Numbered from the stretch's first letter, positions 12,501 to 25,409 are shown. The stretch: 64,000 nt of DNA from Synchiropus splendidus (GCF_027744825.2 NC_071334.1:38099937-38163936); one strand, 5' to 3'. Notes: generated by a model from the letters alone, not told the origin. Numbers and translations are program-made.

Positions 12501-14682
12501 GAATGCGACGATAAGGTATGTTCACTGGCACGTCATCCACTAGTTCAATCTCATGGGTGACTCGATCTGTGTAACCCAAGTCATCATCAGTCACAGCAAA
12601 GACTTCAGGAAATCTAGACAGCAATGTTTTCAACTGCAGCTGTTCTTCTTCAGTACCACCAATATCCAATTTATCCAGTAAACTCTCAATATTAGGATTG
12701 GACTGACTGTGTGAATGAACTGAAACTTCCTCTGTACTGCAGGAAACACGCTGAAATTTCACATTGACTTGAGTCTCTTCATTCAAACATGAAAGAGGTG
12801 AAAGGATACCAAGCCGGGTTCTAGGATGCAGCCACACATCCTCTTGAGAAAAGTTTACCACCTGCACAGGTACCGTATGACTGCTAACCTCCACTACAGT
12901 CGGCAGGACCACCACACCACCTGGCAAAGGAACTTTTAATGGCTCTAACAAACTTTGACAAGCGACTTCAGATTTCTGTGGTGATCCTTTGGCAATAACA
13001 GTAACCACAGATGCTGCAGGGATATAAACTTGATCTCGACCTGCCACTCTAGACACTGTTTGTCTCCTGATCACACACTCCTGTGTCTGTTGAAAAACAC
13101 TTCTCCAATCTGAATCAAGTTTTCCTTCCAGAGTGGTCTCAAACTCCTCATGAACCAGCTGACGACATTGACTAATAATGTTCATTCCAACAATGATGGA
13201 TTCAGACGCTGTGGAGCCGGGTAGGTCTTTCACCACTAAGAAGCCACAATTTGGAATCCTGACACCCACTGTCTCTACGGCCAGCTCTAGATATCCCAAA
13301 TATGGGATCTCCAGACCGTTTGCCGCAGTGAGTCTAAGCCATCCAGCTGTAGCTAACATGTCCTCATCTGCACCACACAAATGCTCACGAAAAGAGGTTT
13401 CAGAAATTGTGCTCACTTGGCTTCCAGTGTCTAACAAACATTTAGTTAGTACACCCCCCACCTTCATCTCCACCACAGGACATGTTCCAACTGCGCGAGA
13501 CAACAACTGATCCTGTTCTGAGCTGGTTTCTGGTGACTTTATTTTACGTCCTTTCGTCAATCGATTCCTAACAGAATGAGACACCTGACTTCCATGATCA
13601 ACAACAGCTTCTGACTTGTCAGAGTTCTTACTGCAGTTCCTTGCTATGTGTCCCTCCCCTTGACACTTGAGACATATTGGCTTTCCATCTTCAGTAAATT
13701 TTAATTGCGTTCGATATTTATTACGAGGTGGAGCTCTTGTACTCATTGCCTGAGTGGTAAGTGACTTGACTGCAGCTGTCAACTCACCTATCTGTTTCCC
13801 TTGCTCAGCCACAACTTTGAAAAGTTCGTCCACACTCACAGATCGTCGTTCCTCCGACCTAACTGCAGAACATTTGACATTTCCATCCAAACTGTCAGAA
13901 ACCTTGCTTCTGCTCTTTAAACTTTTGTTTGTGGTATTATCTTCCATTGACCACAAAGAGGCTTCTTCCCTGACATCAATCATTGAACAGTCTGGGTGTG
14001 ATCTAACAAACTTTCGTAGCTCTCTTTTTAGAACTGGATCCCTCAGACCTTGAATGAATTGGTCTCTCAGTGTTTGTCTATCATCAGCTACTACATTGGC
14101 ATCGTTATTCAACACAGATCTTAGCAGCTGACATAAGGCGTGTGAATATTCAATCACATCTTCAAAATCCTTTTGCTTACGATTATAAAAGTCCTGTAAC
14201 AGTTGTGTAACACATCTCTTGTCCCTGAATGCTTCAATGAGATATTCAAATAAGTCTCTTACATGAGTGGACCCATAACTGCTTCTGAGTCTTACTTCCT
14301 CTAATGCTGATCCTCTGAGCAATGACACAACAAAATCATACTGATCACCTTCAGATTGATTTCTAGCACGCAGAACACGATCTACTTCTTCAATGAAGTC
14401 ATCTACTGTTCGGCCATCTTTGACATAATCACCACTGAACGGTGTGATATGACGTTCCCGGGGAACATAAACATAAGATTTTGTCTGTGCATCTCGACTC
14501 AGGGAGGCAATAGTGTCCATGGCTTGTTGATGTTTCCTTTGCAACTCAGCAATTTGTTCTTGCACATCAACATTATCAACTTCAGTCTCTATCTCCAGTG
14601 ATTCCATGATTTCAGTTTTACTTGCGTTGTAGGAAAGCCGTGAGTCGGTAGGAGTGATGAACTGGTTCAGTCCTGTGCCCAA
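9538..14682 (-). pseudogene. Gag-Pol polyprotein, copy 1, with integrase deletion and frameshifted tail
   Basis: A 1714-residue open frame encodes the retrotransposon structural and enzymatic polyprotein. Visible in order are: Gag, a CCHC zinc knuckle (C337, C340, H345, C350), protease DTGS (418-421), RT with YLDD (871-874), RNase H (D1032, E1076, D1102, D1144) and integrase. Compared with the other copies, a 57-bp in-frame deletion (junction at 10710/10711) removes 19 residues of the integrase N-terminal zinc domain, including the Cys-x2-Cys pair. The D, D35E core follows it intact, but one residue just before its second Asp is Gly where the other copies have Glu. A run of six T on the plus strand (9570-9575, five in the open copy) shifts frame and ends the protein about 70 residues early. 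The remnant tail reaches about 9351. The first in-frame Met after the primer binding site was taken as the start; a Met at residue 26 is an alternative. Integration function is probably lost. Confidence 0.93.
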
Positions 14683-14864
14683 GTGATGTCACGTCCTCGC
14701 TGAATCCTTGGCGATGTAACGTCCGGAAGTTCCTCTCAGTCTGCTCGGAGTTCTGAACACCTCCAGCAGCTCCAGGACGTTCTCTCTTCTCTGCAGTTTT
14801 GTATACCACTACCGGTGATTACTATACTGTGTTCCACTTTTCCAAAATAAAACTAATAGATAGA

Positions 14865-14881
14865 TCCCACTTCTGACACCA
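14865..14881 (-). other. Primer binding site, tRNA-Leu type, internal region 1
   Basis: The plus strand reads TCCCACTTCTGACACCA, which equals the 3' end of animal tRNA-Leu with CCA added. The minus strand is therefore complementary to that tRNA and can serve as the first-strand primer site. It lies five bases inside the LTR terminus, and about 180 bp of untranslated leader separate it from the gag start. The tRNA match is from memory of tRNA-Leu sequences. Confidence 0.85.
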
Positions 14882-14886
14882 AAATA

Positions 14887-15586
14887 TGTGGGCAAAAAAA
14901 ACAGAACTGGACAACAAATAACGTTTGGGATCGTTTATCTATTAGATCCTCATAGGATTTTTTACATAATAACAAAAAGATGAAGAAAATGAACCTGACA
15001 CACTAAAACAAACCGGTAGTGGTATTGCAGAGGACACTTCTACAAATTAAAACAACACAACACCACATTACACACGGAACAAATAACATATGAACACATG
15101 GACCGCTAACCTACTTCTCTTTTGTTTGAACCGCTCTGAATCTCACACGTGTCTGCTCCCGTTCACTCTGTTAAATGAAACACACGACATGAACATGACG
15201 ACACGTAACATTACGGGTAACATAGTTGAACACGCACGAAACACTCAATTACACATAGCAAACATGAACAAAACAAAACTATCTTATCTAAACACCGTAT
15301 CCCTCATATACATGTGCGTCACGCATCTGCACTCCGAAACTTCTTCTAACTAAAAATGACGATCAATATTTTGTTAAACACCTAAAATACAACATGGTTC
15401 ACACATATTAATCACTTACGTTTTCTTATGATGCAGGATGACAAAACACTGAACACACCGACGTAGACTTCAGCACTCATTCTCTGCAGGCTGCTCAGAC
15501 TGACGTAATCACGCAACACACGCACATAAGACGGTGACATCTATAACTTTGTTAAAGTAACACTGAACATTTTCCAACTGGTTACA
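14887..15586 (-). repeat. LTR 2, shared middle LTR of the composite element
   Basis: A 700-bp LTR with element sequence on both sides: the primer binding site of internal region 1 on the left and the polypurine tract of internal region 2 on the right. It therefore acts as 5' LTR for copy 1 and 3' LTR for copy 2. It appears identical to LTR 1. Confidence 0.95.
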
Positions 15587-15597
15587 TTCTCCCCTGC
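15587..15597 (-). other. Polypurine tract, internal region 2
   Basis: The minus strand carries the purine-rich GCAGGGGAGAA directly upstream of the middle LTR, as in the other two internal regions. Confidence 0.85.
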
Positions 15598-15784
15598 TTA
15601 ACAGTCAACGTCCTCGATGACGGAGAGAGAATTCCGCAGTTCTTTTACAGTCTCCCTAAAGAACGTTGTACCGAGATTGGCAATGGTCTGGGAGACAGCT
15701 GCAGGATCAATGGATCTAGTTTCCAATACTGACTTTGGCTCATGGTGCAAGTTAGAATGCTGCCCTGCAGTAACTCTCTTACTC

Positions 15785-18700
15785 CTACGAGGAGCAGGTA
15801 CAGGAAGTGACCTTGGTTTTTTCTCTCAGTTCAGGTACTGCTTCAACTTCCAATTCCTGATCTGGGAAATCGTGACTTGGACCTTCACAAAGATCATGAG
15901 ATGACTGATCTACATCACTTTGACTGTGAATATCACTTGGAACAATCACTTCTATCACCACACCATCTTCTGCTGCATCATCAGCCACTAAATCCTGTTC
16001 TTGCACCAAAACTTTAGGTTTGTTCTCACATTCGGCATGTCTTGGCTTTGGGATCAGTTCGGGTTTTGAATCACAAGGACGAATGTCTGCTCTATGGACT
16101 CTCTTCACTGGTCCTCCCTCCAGGGGTTCCACTGTGTATGTTGTTCCCTGTACATCTACCACAACATGGGGAACCGGTTGCCAAGCATCTTGGATCTTGT
16201 TTCGACCAGGAGGTCTGTTTCTCAAGTACACAGTCTGACCCAGCTCAACTGGCGGACAATACACTTTTTCGTTGAGCTTAGCAATTCTCTCAGCAGCTTT
16301 ACGCTCACAATACTCCTTTGCTCTTGCATGGGCTTCTCTCAATCTTCTCTGATGGATCGCTAACCAGTCATGCTTAATCTCAACAGATGACTCTTGTCCA
16401 AGCAACGCATCAACAGGAAGATGAGGTTCAACTCCAAACAACAAAAAGTATGGCGAATAGCCAGTAGTGGAATGTGGCATAACATTGTAAGCATACACCA
16501 ACTCTGGCAAATATTCAGGCCATTTGCGCTTCTTTTCTGCTGGAAGGGTGCGAAGCAACTCGTGTAATGTCCTGTTAAATCTTTCACATTGTGCGTTTCC
16601 TGTCGGATGATAAGGAGTAGTTCTACTCTTCTTCACTCCGTAGAGTCTACACAGCTCAGATATTACCTCACTCTCGAAATTCCTACCCTGATCAGAATGC
16701 AAACGTTCAGGTATTCCATACTTCATAAACCACTCTCTCAGCAACACTTTTGCCGTGGTTTCTGCCTTCTGATCACGTGTCGGAAAAGCTTGCGTGAACT
16801 TCGTAAAAACATCTGTGATTACTAGTACATTTTCTCTCCCATCTGAAGCTGGATCTAGAAGAGTGAAGTCAACAGCTACTACCTCAAGTGGTCTACTGGC
16901 CAAAAATGCCTTCATTGGAGGATGGATCTTTGGATGTGGCATTTTTGTTAACACACAGCGCTCACATTTTTTAATCCACTCTTTCACATCTTCTTGGAGT
17001 CCGACCCAGAAACATCTCTTTCTGAGAAGTTCTATAGTACGCTCACTGCCTTGGTGACCCATGGAATCATGGACACTTTCCAACACTCTGGATTTCAGAC
17101 ATTCTGGCACTATAAGTTGAAAACATTCACCATGTCTTACATCTTGAATCACCCTATAAAGAAGACCATCTTTCTCTTGAATGTGTGACCAATGTTTCAA
17201 CAGCCTTAACACGGGTTTTGACAGGTCTTTTCTCTCTTTGAAATTGGGTTTTCTCTTTTTGTCCCAAAACTTTCTAAACATACTCAAAACGACGTCTTCA
17301 GATTGAAATGCATGCAACGCCTCCTTTGAGTATCCTGGTAAAGTCGGGGTATTTCCCTGACTTATCGGGTGAACTAATGGAACTCCCTTTTCCATAGCTC
17401 TCATCTGTCTGACTTTCAGGGATTCCAATCCAGCAGTAGCTAGTTCAAGTCCAAGTGAGGTCCCTTTGGAGATCACATTACATATGGCAACACAGCCATC
17501 GTACTCCAAATCTTCAGACTCAGGCTCCCCTGCTAATGGGTGCCTAGACAAAGCATCAGCAGCTTTATTGCTACTACCTGGACGGTACTGAACTTCAAAA
17601 TCAAAAGCGGCCAGCTGTGCCATCCACCTCTGTTCTATTGCTCCCAGTTTAGCAGTATTCAAATGACAGAGAGGGTTGTTGTCCGTAATGACTGTAAACT
17701 TTGAACCCAATAAGTAACCACGAAACTTTTCTGACACGGCCCATTTCAAAGCCAGTAGTTCAAGCTTCATGCTACTATAATTCTTGTCGTTTTTCTCAGC
17801 ATTTCTCAAACGACGACTGGCATAAGCAATAACTCTCTTCCTGAATCCTTGTTGTTGGTACAACACAGCTCCTAATCCCTGATTGCTAGCATCGGTCTCA
17901 ACAATAAAAGGACTGGTGAAATCAGCAAATCCTAATATTGGAGCAGTCGTCAGTTTCTCTTTCAGCACTTCAATTGCCATTTGACACTCTGGCGTCCAAG
18001 ATTGACACATCATCTGGTTCACCTGAGATGGATATCCAGCATTTAGGCATCTGTTCACTAAGTCATGAAGTGGCCCAGCAAGTCTAGAAAAGTGTTCCAC
18101 AAACCTTCTGTAGTACCCACAGAACCCCAAAAATGATCTCAATTCCCTCAGGGTCTTGGGCACTGGCCACTGTTTAACTGCGGCTATCTTTCCTTCATCT
18201 GTCTCGATTCCCTCCGCTGAGATCTGATGTCCTAAGAAAGTGACTTTGGACTGCAAAAAATGACACTTCTTAAGTTTCACCTTCAGACCGTTGTCTCGTA
18301 ACCGCTTTAAAATCACTTCCAGTCTCTCAAGATGCTCTGAGAATGTTTCAGAGAACACTAGAATATCATCCAAGTAGACCAGCATAATGTGGAAAATCAG
18401 ATCACTCATGGTAGTTTGCATTAACCGCTGGAATGTTGCAGGTCCGTTACAAACTCCCATGGGCATGCGCAAATATTCAAACAACCCAAAAGGTGTTGAA
18501 AATGCAGTTTTGCAACGATCGCTCTCCTTAACAGCCACTTGGTGATAACCACTTGCAAGATCAATTGTCGAGAAGAACTTTGAGCCTTGCAGTGCATCAA
18601 AACTCTCGTCAATCCGTGGTAACGGAAAAGCATCTTTCTTAGTCTTCTGGTTGAGTTTACGGTAGTCCACGCATAATCTGATGCTTCCATCTGTCTTCCT

Positions 18701-18865
18701 CACCACCACCACAGGGGATGCATAAGAACTGGTGCTTTCCTGAATTACTCCTTTTTTTAGTAACTGTGAAATATGTTCTTTAACTTCATTGTACTGATTC
18801 GGTGGAATGCGACGATAAGGTATGTTCACTGGCACGTCATCCACTAGTTCAATCTCATGGGTGAC
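15785..18865 (-). pseudogene. Pol fragment (RT, RNase H, integrase), copy 2, downstream of a stop
   Basis: This is the part of the copy 2 polyprotein that follows the in-frame stop at 18866-18868, in the same frame as the upstream part. It carries RT with the YLDD box, the RNase H acidic residues and a full integrase: zinc domain His-x4-His and Cys-x2-Cys present, D, D35E core present. The end is truncated by the six-T run at 15817-15822, as in copy 1, so the last ten or so residues are out-of-frame. Private substitutions relative to the other copies include Phe to Ile and Ser to Phe around the RT/RNase H junction. There is no ATG at its beginning, so it would need stop readthrough to be made. 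It could be rescued only in trans by another copy. Confidence 0.92.
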
Positions 18866-20986
18866 TCAATCTGTGTAACCCAAGTCATCATCAGTCACAG
18901 CAAAGACTTCAGGAAATCTAGACAGCAATGTTTTCAACTGCAGCTGTTCTTCTTCAGTACCACCAATATCCAATTTATCCAGTAAACTCTCAATATTAGG
19001 ATTGGACTGACTGTGTGAATGAACTGAAACTTCCTCTGTACTGCAGGAAACACGCTGAAATTTCACATTGACTTGAGTCTCTTCATTCAAACATGAAAGA
19101 GGTGAAAGGATACCAAGCCGGGTTCTAGGATGCAGCCACACATCCTCTTGAGAAAAGTTTACCACCTGCACAGGTACCGTATGACTGCTAACCTCCACTA
19201 CAGTCGGCAGGACCACCACACCACCTGGCAAAGGAACTTTTAATGGCTCTAACAAACTTTGACAAGCGACTTCAGATTTCTGTGGTGATCCTTTGGCAAT
19301 AACAGTAACCACAGATGCTGCAGGGATATAAACTTGATCTCGACCTGCCACTCTAGACACTGTTTGTCTCCTGATCACACACTCCTGTGTCTGTTGAAAA
19401 ACACTTCTCCAATCTGAATCAAGTTTTCCTTCCAGAGTGGTCTCAAACTCCTCATGAACCAGCTGACGACATTGACTAATAATGTTCATTCCAACAATGA
19501 TGGATTCAGACGCTGTGGAGCCGGGTAGGTCTTTCACCACTAAGAAGCCACAATTTGGAATCCTGACACCCACTGTCTCTACGGCCAGCTCTAGATATCC
19601 CAAATATGGGATCTCCAGACCGTTTGCCGCAGTGAGTCTAAGCCATCCAGCTGTAGCTAACATGTCCTCATCTGCACCACACAAATGCTCACGAAAAGAG
19701 GTTTCAGAAATTGTGCTCACTTGGCTTCCAGTGTCTAACAAACATTTAGTTAGTACACCCCCCACCTTCATCTCCACCACAGGACATGTTCCAACTGCGC
19801 GAGACAACAACTGATCCTGTTCTGAGCTGGTTTCTGGTGACTTTATTTTACGTCCTTTCGTCAATCGATTCCTAACAGAATGAGACACCTGACTTCCATG
19901 ATCAACAACAGCTTCTGACTTGTCAGAGTTCTTACTGCAGTTCCTTGCTATGTGTCCCTCCCCTTGACACTTGAGACATATTGGCTTTCCATCTTCAGTA
20001 AATTTTAATTGCGTTCGATATTTATTACGAGGTGGAGCTCTTGTACTCATTGCCTGAGTGGTAAGTGACTTGACTGCAGCTGTCAACTCACCTATCTGTT
20101 TCCCTTGCTCAGCCACAACTTTGAAAAGTTCGTCCACACTCACAGATCGTCGTTCCTCCGACCTAACTGCAGAACATTTGACATTTCCATCCAAACTGTC
20201 AGAAACCTTGCTTCTGCTCTTTAAACTTTTGTTTGTGGTAGTATCTTCCATTGACCACAAAGAGGCTTCTTCCCTGACATCAATCATTGAACAGTCTGGG
20301 TGTGATCTAACAAACTTTCGTAGCTCTCTTTTTAGAACTGGATCCCTCAGACCTTGAATGAATTGGTCTCTCAGTGTTTGTCTATCATCAGCTACTACAT
20401 TGGCATCGTTATTCAACACAGATCTTAGCAGCTGACATAAGGCGTGTGAATATTCAATCACATCTTCAAAATCCTTTTGCTTACGATTATAAAAGTCCTG
20501 TAACAGTTGTGTAACACATCTCTTGTCCCTGAATGCTTCAATGAGATATTCAAATAAGTCTCTTACATGAGTGGACCCATAACTGCTTCTGAGTCTTACT
20601 TCCTCTAATGCTGATCCTCTGAGCAATGACACAACAAAATCATACTGATCACCTTCAGATTGATTTCTAGCACGCAGAACACGATCTACTTCTTCAATGA
20701 AGTCATCTACTGTTCGGCCATCTTTGACATAATCACCACTGAACGGTGTGATATGACGTTCCCGGGGAACATAAACATAAGATTTTGTCTGTGCATCTCG
20801 ACTCAGGGAGGCAATAGTGTCCATGGCTTGTTGATGTTTCCTTTGCAACTCAGCAATTTGTTCTTGCACATCAACATTATCAACTTCAGTCTCTATCTCC
20901 AGTGATTCCATGATTTCAGTTTTACTTGCGTTGTAGGAAAGCCGTGAGTCGGTAGGAGTGATGAACTGGTTCAGTCCTGTGCCCAA
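18866..20986 (-). pseudogene. Gag-protease part of Gag-Pol, copy 2, ending at a nonsense codon
   Basis: A 706-residue open frame contains all of Gag, the CCHC knuckle (residues 337-350) and the DTGS protease (418-421), then stops just before RT. The stop TGA (18866-18868 on the minus strand) stands where copies 1 and 3 have an Arg CGA codon. This is a C-to-T change at a CpG, typical of decay of methylated DNA. The product might still assemble particles and process Gag, but it cannot contribute RT or integrase by itself. The start Met is the same as in the other copies, about 180 bp downstream of the primer binding site at 21169-21185. Confidence 0.92.
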
Positions 20987-21168
20987 GTGATGTCACGTCC
21001 TCGCTGAATCCTTGGCGATGTAACGTCCGGAAGTTCCTCTCAGTCTGCTCGGAGTTCTGAACACCTCCAGCAGCTCCAGGACGTTCTCTCTTCTCTGCAG
21101 TTTTGTATACCACTACCGGTGATTACTATACTGTGTTCCACTTTTCCAAAATAAAACTAATAGATAGA

Positions 21169-21185
21169 TCCCACTTCTGACACCA
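21169..21185 (-). other. Primer binding site, tRNA-Leu type, internal region 2
   Basis: The same 17-base match to the tRNA-Leu 3' end plus CCA as in copy 1, five bases inside the third LTR. Confidence 0.85.
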
Positions 21186-21190
21186 AAATA

Positions 21191-21890
21191 TGTGGGCAAA
21201 AAAAACAGAACTGGACAACAAATAACGTTTGGGATCGTTTATCTATTAGATCCTCATAGGATTTTTTACATAATAACAAAAAGATGAAGAAAATGAACCT
21301 GACACACTAAAACAAACCGGTAGTGGTATTGCAGAGGACACTTCTACAAATTAAAACAACACAACACCACATTACACACGGAACAAATAACATATGAACA
21401 CATGGACCGCTAACCTACTTCTCTTTTGTTTGAACCGCTCTGAATCTCACACGTGTCTGCTCCCGTTCACTCTGTTAAATGAAACACACGACATGAACAT
21501 GACGACACGTAACATTACGGGTAACATAGTTGAACACGCACGAAACACTCAATTACACATAGCAAACATGAACAAAACAAAACTATCTTATCTAAACACC
21601 GTATCCCTCATATACATGTGCGTCACGCATCTGCACTCCGAAACTTCTTCTAGCTAAAAATGACGATCAATATTTTGTTAAACACCTAAAATACAACATG
21701 GTTCACACATATTAATCACTTACGTTTTCTTATGATGCAGGATGACAAAACACTGAACACACCGACGTAGACTTCAGCACTCATTCTCTGCAGGCTGCTC
21801 AGACTGACGTAATCACGCAACACACGCACATAAGACGGTGACATCTATAACTTTGTTAAAGTAACACTGAACATTTTCCAACTGGTTACA
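21191..21890 (-). repeat. LTR 3 of the composite element (outer 5' LTR)
   Basis: This 700-bp LTR differs from LTR 1 and LTR 2 at one site that I can see (TCTAGCTAAA instead of TCTAACTAAA near 21652). It abuts the right-hand TATG duplication and satellite block 2. It would drive transcription of the tandem element toward lower coordinates. Confidence 0.95.
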
Positions 21891-21894
21891 TATG
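21891..21894. other. Target-site duplication TATG, right copy
   Basis: The first four bases of satellite after LTR 3 repeat 8636-8639. The satellite monomer then continues normally with TTTGGCG. Confidence 0.85.
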
Positions 21895-23531
21895 TTTGGC
21901 GTTCCGAAACCCACCTTATCTCAGGCTGAAAAGCGTTTTTACGCATTGTGCCATAACTTTTCAGGGAAGCTTCAGAACATGAAATTTTAACCTCCCACTA
22001 TAGCAGAAAGGGTCTATCTAGTAGGTGCACATCAAATCTAAGCTGTCTGAAGTGTTTTTCGAAAGTTATCAATACTTTTATGTTTGGCGTTCCGAAACCC
22101 ACCTTATCTCAGGCTGAGAAGCGTTTTTGTGCATTGTGCCATAACTTTTCAGGGAAGCTTCAGAACATGAAATTTTAACCTCCCACTATAGTAGAAAGGG
22201 TCTTTCTATTAGTTGCACATCAAATCTAAGCTGTCTGAAGTGTTTTTCGAAAGTTATCAACACTTTTATGTTTGGCGTTCCGAAACCCACCTTATCTCAG
22301 GCTGAAAAGCGTTTTTGTGCATTGTGCCATAACTTTTCAGGGAAGCTTCAGAACATGAAATTTTAACCTCCCACTATAGCAGAAAGGGTCTTTCTAGTAG
22401 TTGCACATCAAATGTCAGCTTTCTGAAGTGTTTTTCGAAAGTTATCAACACTTTTATGTTTGGCGTTCCGAAACCCACCTTATCTCAGGCTGAAAAGCGT
22501 TTTTGTGCATTGTGCCATAACTTTTCAGGGAAGCTTCAGAACATGAAATTTTAACCTCCCACTATAGCAGAAAGGGTCTTTCTAGTAGTTGCACATCGAA
22601 TCTAAGCTTTCTGAAGTGTTTTTCGAAAGTTATCAACACTTTTATGTTTGGCGTTCCGAAACCCACCTTATCTCAGGCTGAAAAGCGTTTTTGTGCATTG
22701 TGCCATACCTTTTCAGGGAAACTTCAGAACATGAAATTTTAACCTCCCACTATAGCAGAAAGGGTCTTTCTAGTAAGTGCACATCAAATCTAAGCTGTCT
22801 GAAGTGTTTTTCGAAAGTTTTCAACACTTTTATGTTTGGCGTTCCGAAACCCACCTTATCTCAGGCTGAAAAGCGTTTTTGTGCATTGTGCCATAACTTT
22901 TCAGGGAAGCTTCAGAACATGAAATTTTAAGCTCCCACGATACCAGAAAGGGTCTTTCTAGTAGTTGCACATCAAATCTCAGCTTTCTGAAGTGTTTTTC
23001 GAAAGTTATCAACACTCTTATGTTTTGGCGTTCCGAAACCCACCTCATCTCAGGCTGAAAAGCGTTTTTGTGCATTGTGCCATAACTTTTCAGGGAAGCT
23101 TCAGAACATGAAGTTTTAACCTCCCACTATAGCAGAAAGGGGTTTCTAGTAGTTTCACAGCAAATCTAAGCTGTCTGAAGTGTTTTTCCAAAGTTATTAA
23201 CACTTTTATGTTTGGCGTTCCGAAACCCACCTTTTCTCAGGCTGAAAGGCGTTTTTGTGCATTGTGCCATAACTTTTCAGGGAAGCTTCAGAACATGAAA
23301 TTTTAACCTCCCACTATAGCAGAAAGGGGCTTTCTAGTAGTTGCACATCAAATCTAAGCTTTCTGAAGTGTTTTTCGAAAGTTATCAACACTTTTATGTT
23401 TGGCGTTCCGAAACCCACCTTATCTCAGGCTGAAAAGCGTTTTTGTGCATTGTGCCATAACTTTTCAGGGAAGCTTCAGAACATGAAATTTAAACCTCCC
23501 ACTATAGCAGAAAGGGTCTTTCTAGTAGTTG

Positions 23532-25409
23532 CACATCAAATCTAAGCTTTCTGAAGTGTTTTTCGAAAGTTATCAACACTTTTATTTTTGGCGTTCCGAA
23601 ACCCACCTTATCTCAGGCTGAAAGGCGTTTTTGTGCATTGTGCCATACCTTTTTAGGGAAGCTTCAGAACATGAAATTTTAACCTCCCACTATAGCAGAA
23701 AAGGTCTTTCTAGTAGTTGCACATCAAATCTAAGCTGTTTGACGTGTTTTTCGAAAGTTATTAACACTTTTATGTTTGGCGTTCCGAAACCCACCTTATC
23801 TCAGGCTGAAAAGCGTTTTTACGCATTGTGCCATAACTTTTCAGGGAAGCTTCAGAACATGAAATTTTAACCTCCCACTATAGCAGAAAGGGTCTTTCTA
23901 GTAGGTGCACATCAAATCTAAGCTGTCTGAAGTGTTTTTCGAATGTTATCAACACTTTTATGTTTGGCGTTCCGAAACCCACCTTATCTCAGGCTGAAAA
24001 GCGTTTTTGTGCATTGTGCCATCACTTTTCAGGGAAGCTTCAGAACATGAAATTTTAACCTCCCACTATAGCAGAAAGGGTCTTTCTTGTAGTTGCACAT
24101 CAAATCTAAGCTGTTTGAAGTGTTTTTCTAAAGTTATTAACACTTTTATGTTTGGCGTTCCGAAACCCACCTTATCTCAGGCTGAAAAGCGTTTTTACGC
24201 ATTGTGCCATAACTTTTCAGGGAAGCTTCAGAACATGACATTTTAACCTCCCACTATAGCAGAAAGGGGTTTCTAGTAGTTGCACATCAAATCTAAGCTT
24301 TCTGAAGTGTTTTTCGAAAGTTATCAACACTTTTATGTTTGGCGTTCCGAAACCCACCTTATCTCAGGCTGAAAAGCGTTTTTGTGCATTGTGCCATAAC
24401 TTTTCAGGGAAGCTTCAGAACATGAAATTTTAACCTCCCACTATAGCAGAAAGGGTCTTTCTAGTAGTTGCACATCAAATCTAAGCTTTCTGAAGTGTTT
24501 TTCGAAAGTTATCAACACTTTTATGTTTGGCGTTCCGAAACCCACCTTATCTCAGGCTGAAAGGCGTTTTTGTGCATTGTGCCATATATTTTTAGGGAAG
24601 CTTCAGAACATGAAATTTTAACCTCCCACTATAGCAGAAAAGGTCTTTCTAGTAGTTGCACATCAAATCTAAGCTGTTTGACGTGTTTTTCGAAAGTTAT
24701 TAACACTTTTATGTTTGGCGTTCCGAAACCCACCTTATCTCAGGCTGAAAAGCGTTTTTACGCATTGTGCCATAACTTTTCAGGGAAGCTTCAGAACATG
24801 AAATTTTAACCTCCCACTATAGCAGAAAGGGTCTTTCTAGTAGGTGCACATCAAATCTAAGCTGTCTGAAGTGTTTTTCGAATGTTATCAACACTTTTAT
24901 GTTTGGCGTTCCGAAACCCACCTTATCTCAGGCTGAAAAGCGTTTTTGTGCATTGTGCCATCACTTTTCAGGGAAGCTTCAGAACATGAAATTTTAACCT
25001 CCCACTATAGCAGAAAGGGTCTTTCTTGTAGTTGCACATCAAATCTAAGCTGTTTGAAGTGTTTTTCTAAAGTTATTAACACTTTTATGTTTGGCGTTCC
25101 GAAACCCACCTTATCTCAGGCTGAAAAGCGTTTTTACGCATTGTGCCATAACTTTTCAGGGAAGCTTCAGAACATGAAATTTTAACCTCCCACTATAGCA
25201 GAAAGGGGTTTCTCGTAGTTTCACATCAAATCTAAGCTGTCTGAAGTGTTTTTCGAAAGTTATTAACACTTTTATGTTTGGCGTTCCGAAACCCACCTTA
25301 TCTCAGGCTGAAAAGCGTTTTTGTGCATTGTGCCATAACTTTTCAGGGAAGCTTCAGAACATGAAATTTTAACCTCCCACTATAGCAGAAAGGGTCTTTC
25401 TAGTAGGTG
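23532..25409. repeat. Five-monomer higher-order repeat, two copies (939 bp each)
   Basis: Units 23532-24470 and 24471-25409 match monomer by monomer. Shared private variants include CATACCTTTTTAGGG/CATATATTTTTAGGG, GTTTGACGTG, TCGAATGTTATC, GCCATCACTTTTC and TTTTTCTAAAGTT. All recur at 939-bp spacing, which is five monomers less one base. The last monomer of each unit is less alike. Confidence 0.85.

Larger units (their letters stand above)
8640..21890 (-). mobile_element. Ty3/gypsy-type LTR retrotransposon, three-LTR tandem composite
   Basis: Order on the plus strand is LTR (8640-9339), internal region 1 (9340-14886), LTR (14887-15586), internal region 2 (15587-21190), LTR (21191-21890). 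All three LTRs are exactly 700 bp and start and end TG...CA. The element reads on the minus strand, so the 5' LTR is at the high-coordinate end. The outer junctions share the satellite-derived target duplication TATG (8636-8639 and 21891-21894). There is no target duplication at the middle LTR, which is flanked by element sequence on both sides (a primer binding site on the left, a polypurine tract on the right). This fits one integration event followed by LTR-LTR unequal recombination, or integration of an already tandem molecule. Family placement follows from the Gag-PR-RT-RNaseH-IN order; no clade name is claimed. Confidence 0.95.

Noticed and set aside
14887..15586. Middle LTR as a separate nested insertion or a solo LTR
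   Set aside because: No target duplication flanks it, and each side continues with the correct primer binding site or polypurine tract, so it is a shared LTR of a tandem element.
18869..20986. Copy 2 as two separate genes (Gag-protease and Pol)
   Set aside because: The frames are continuous apart from one CGA-to-TGA change, and the other copies read straight through.
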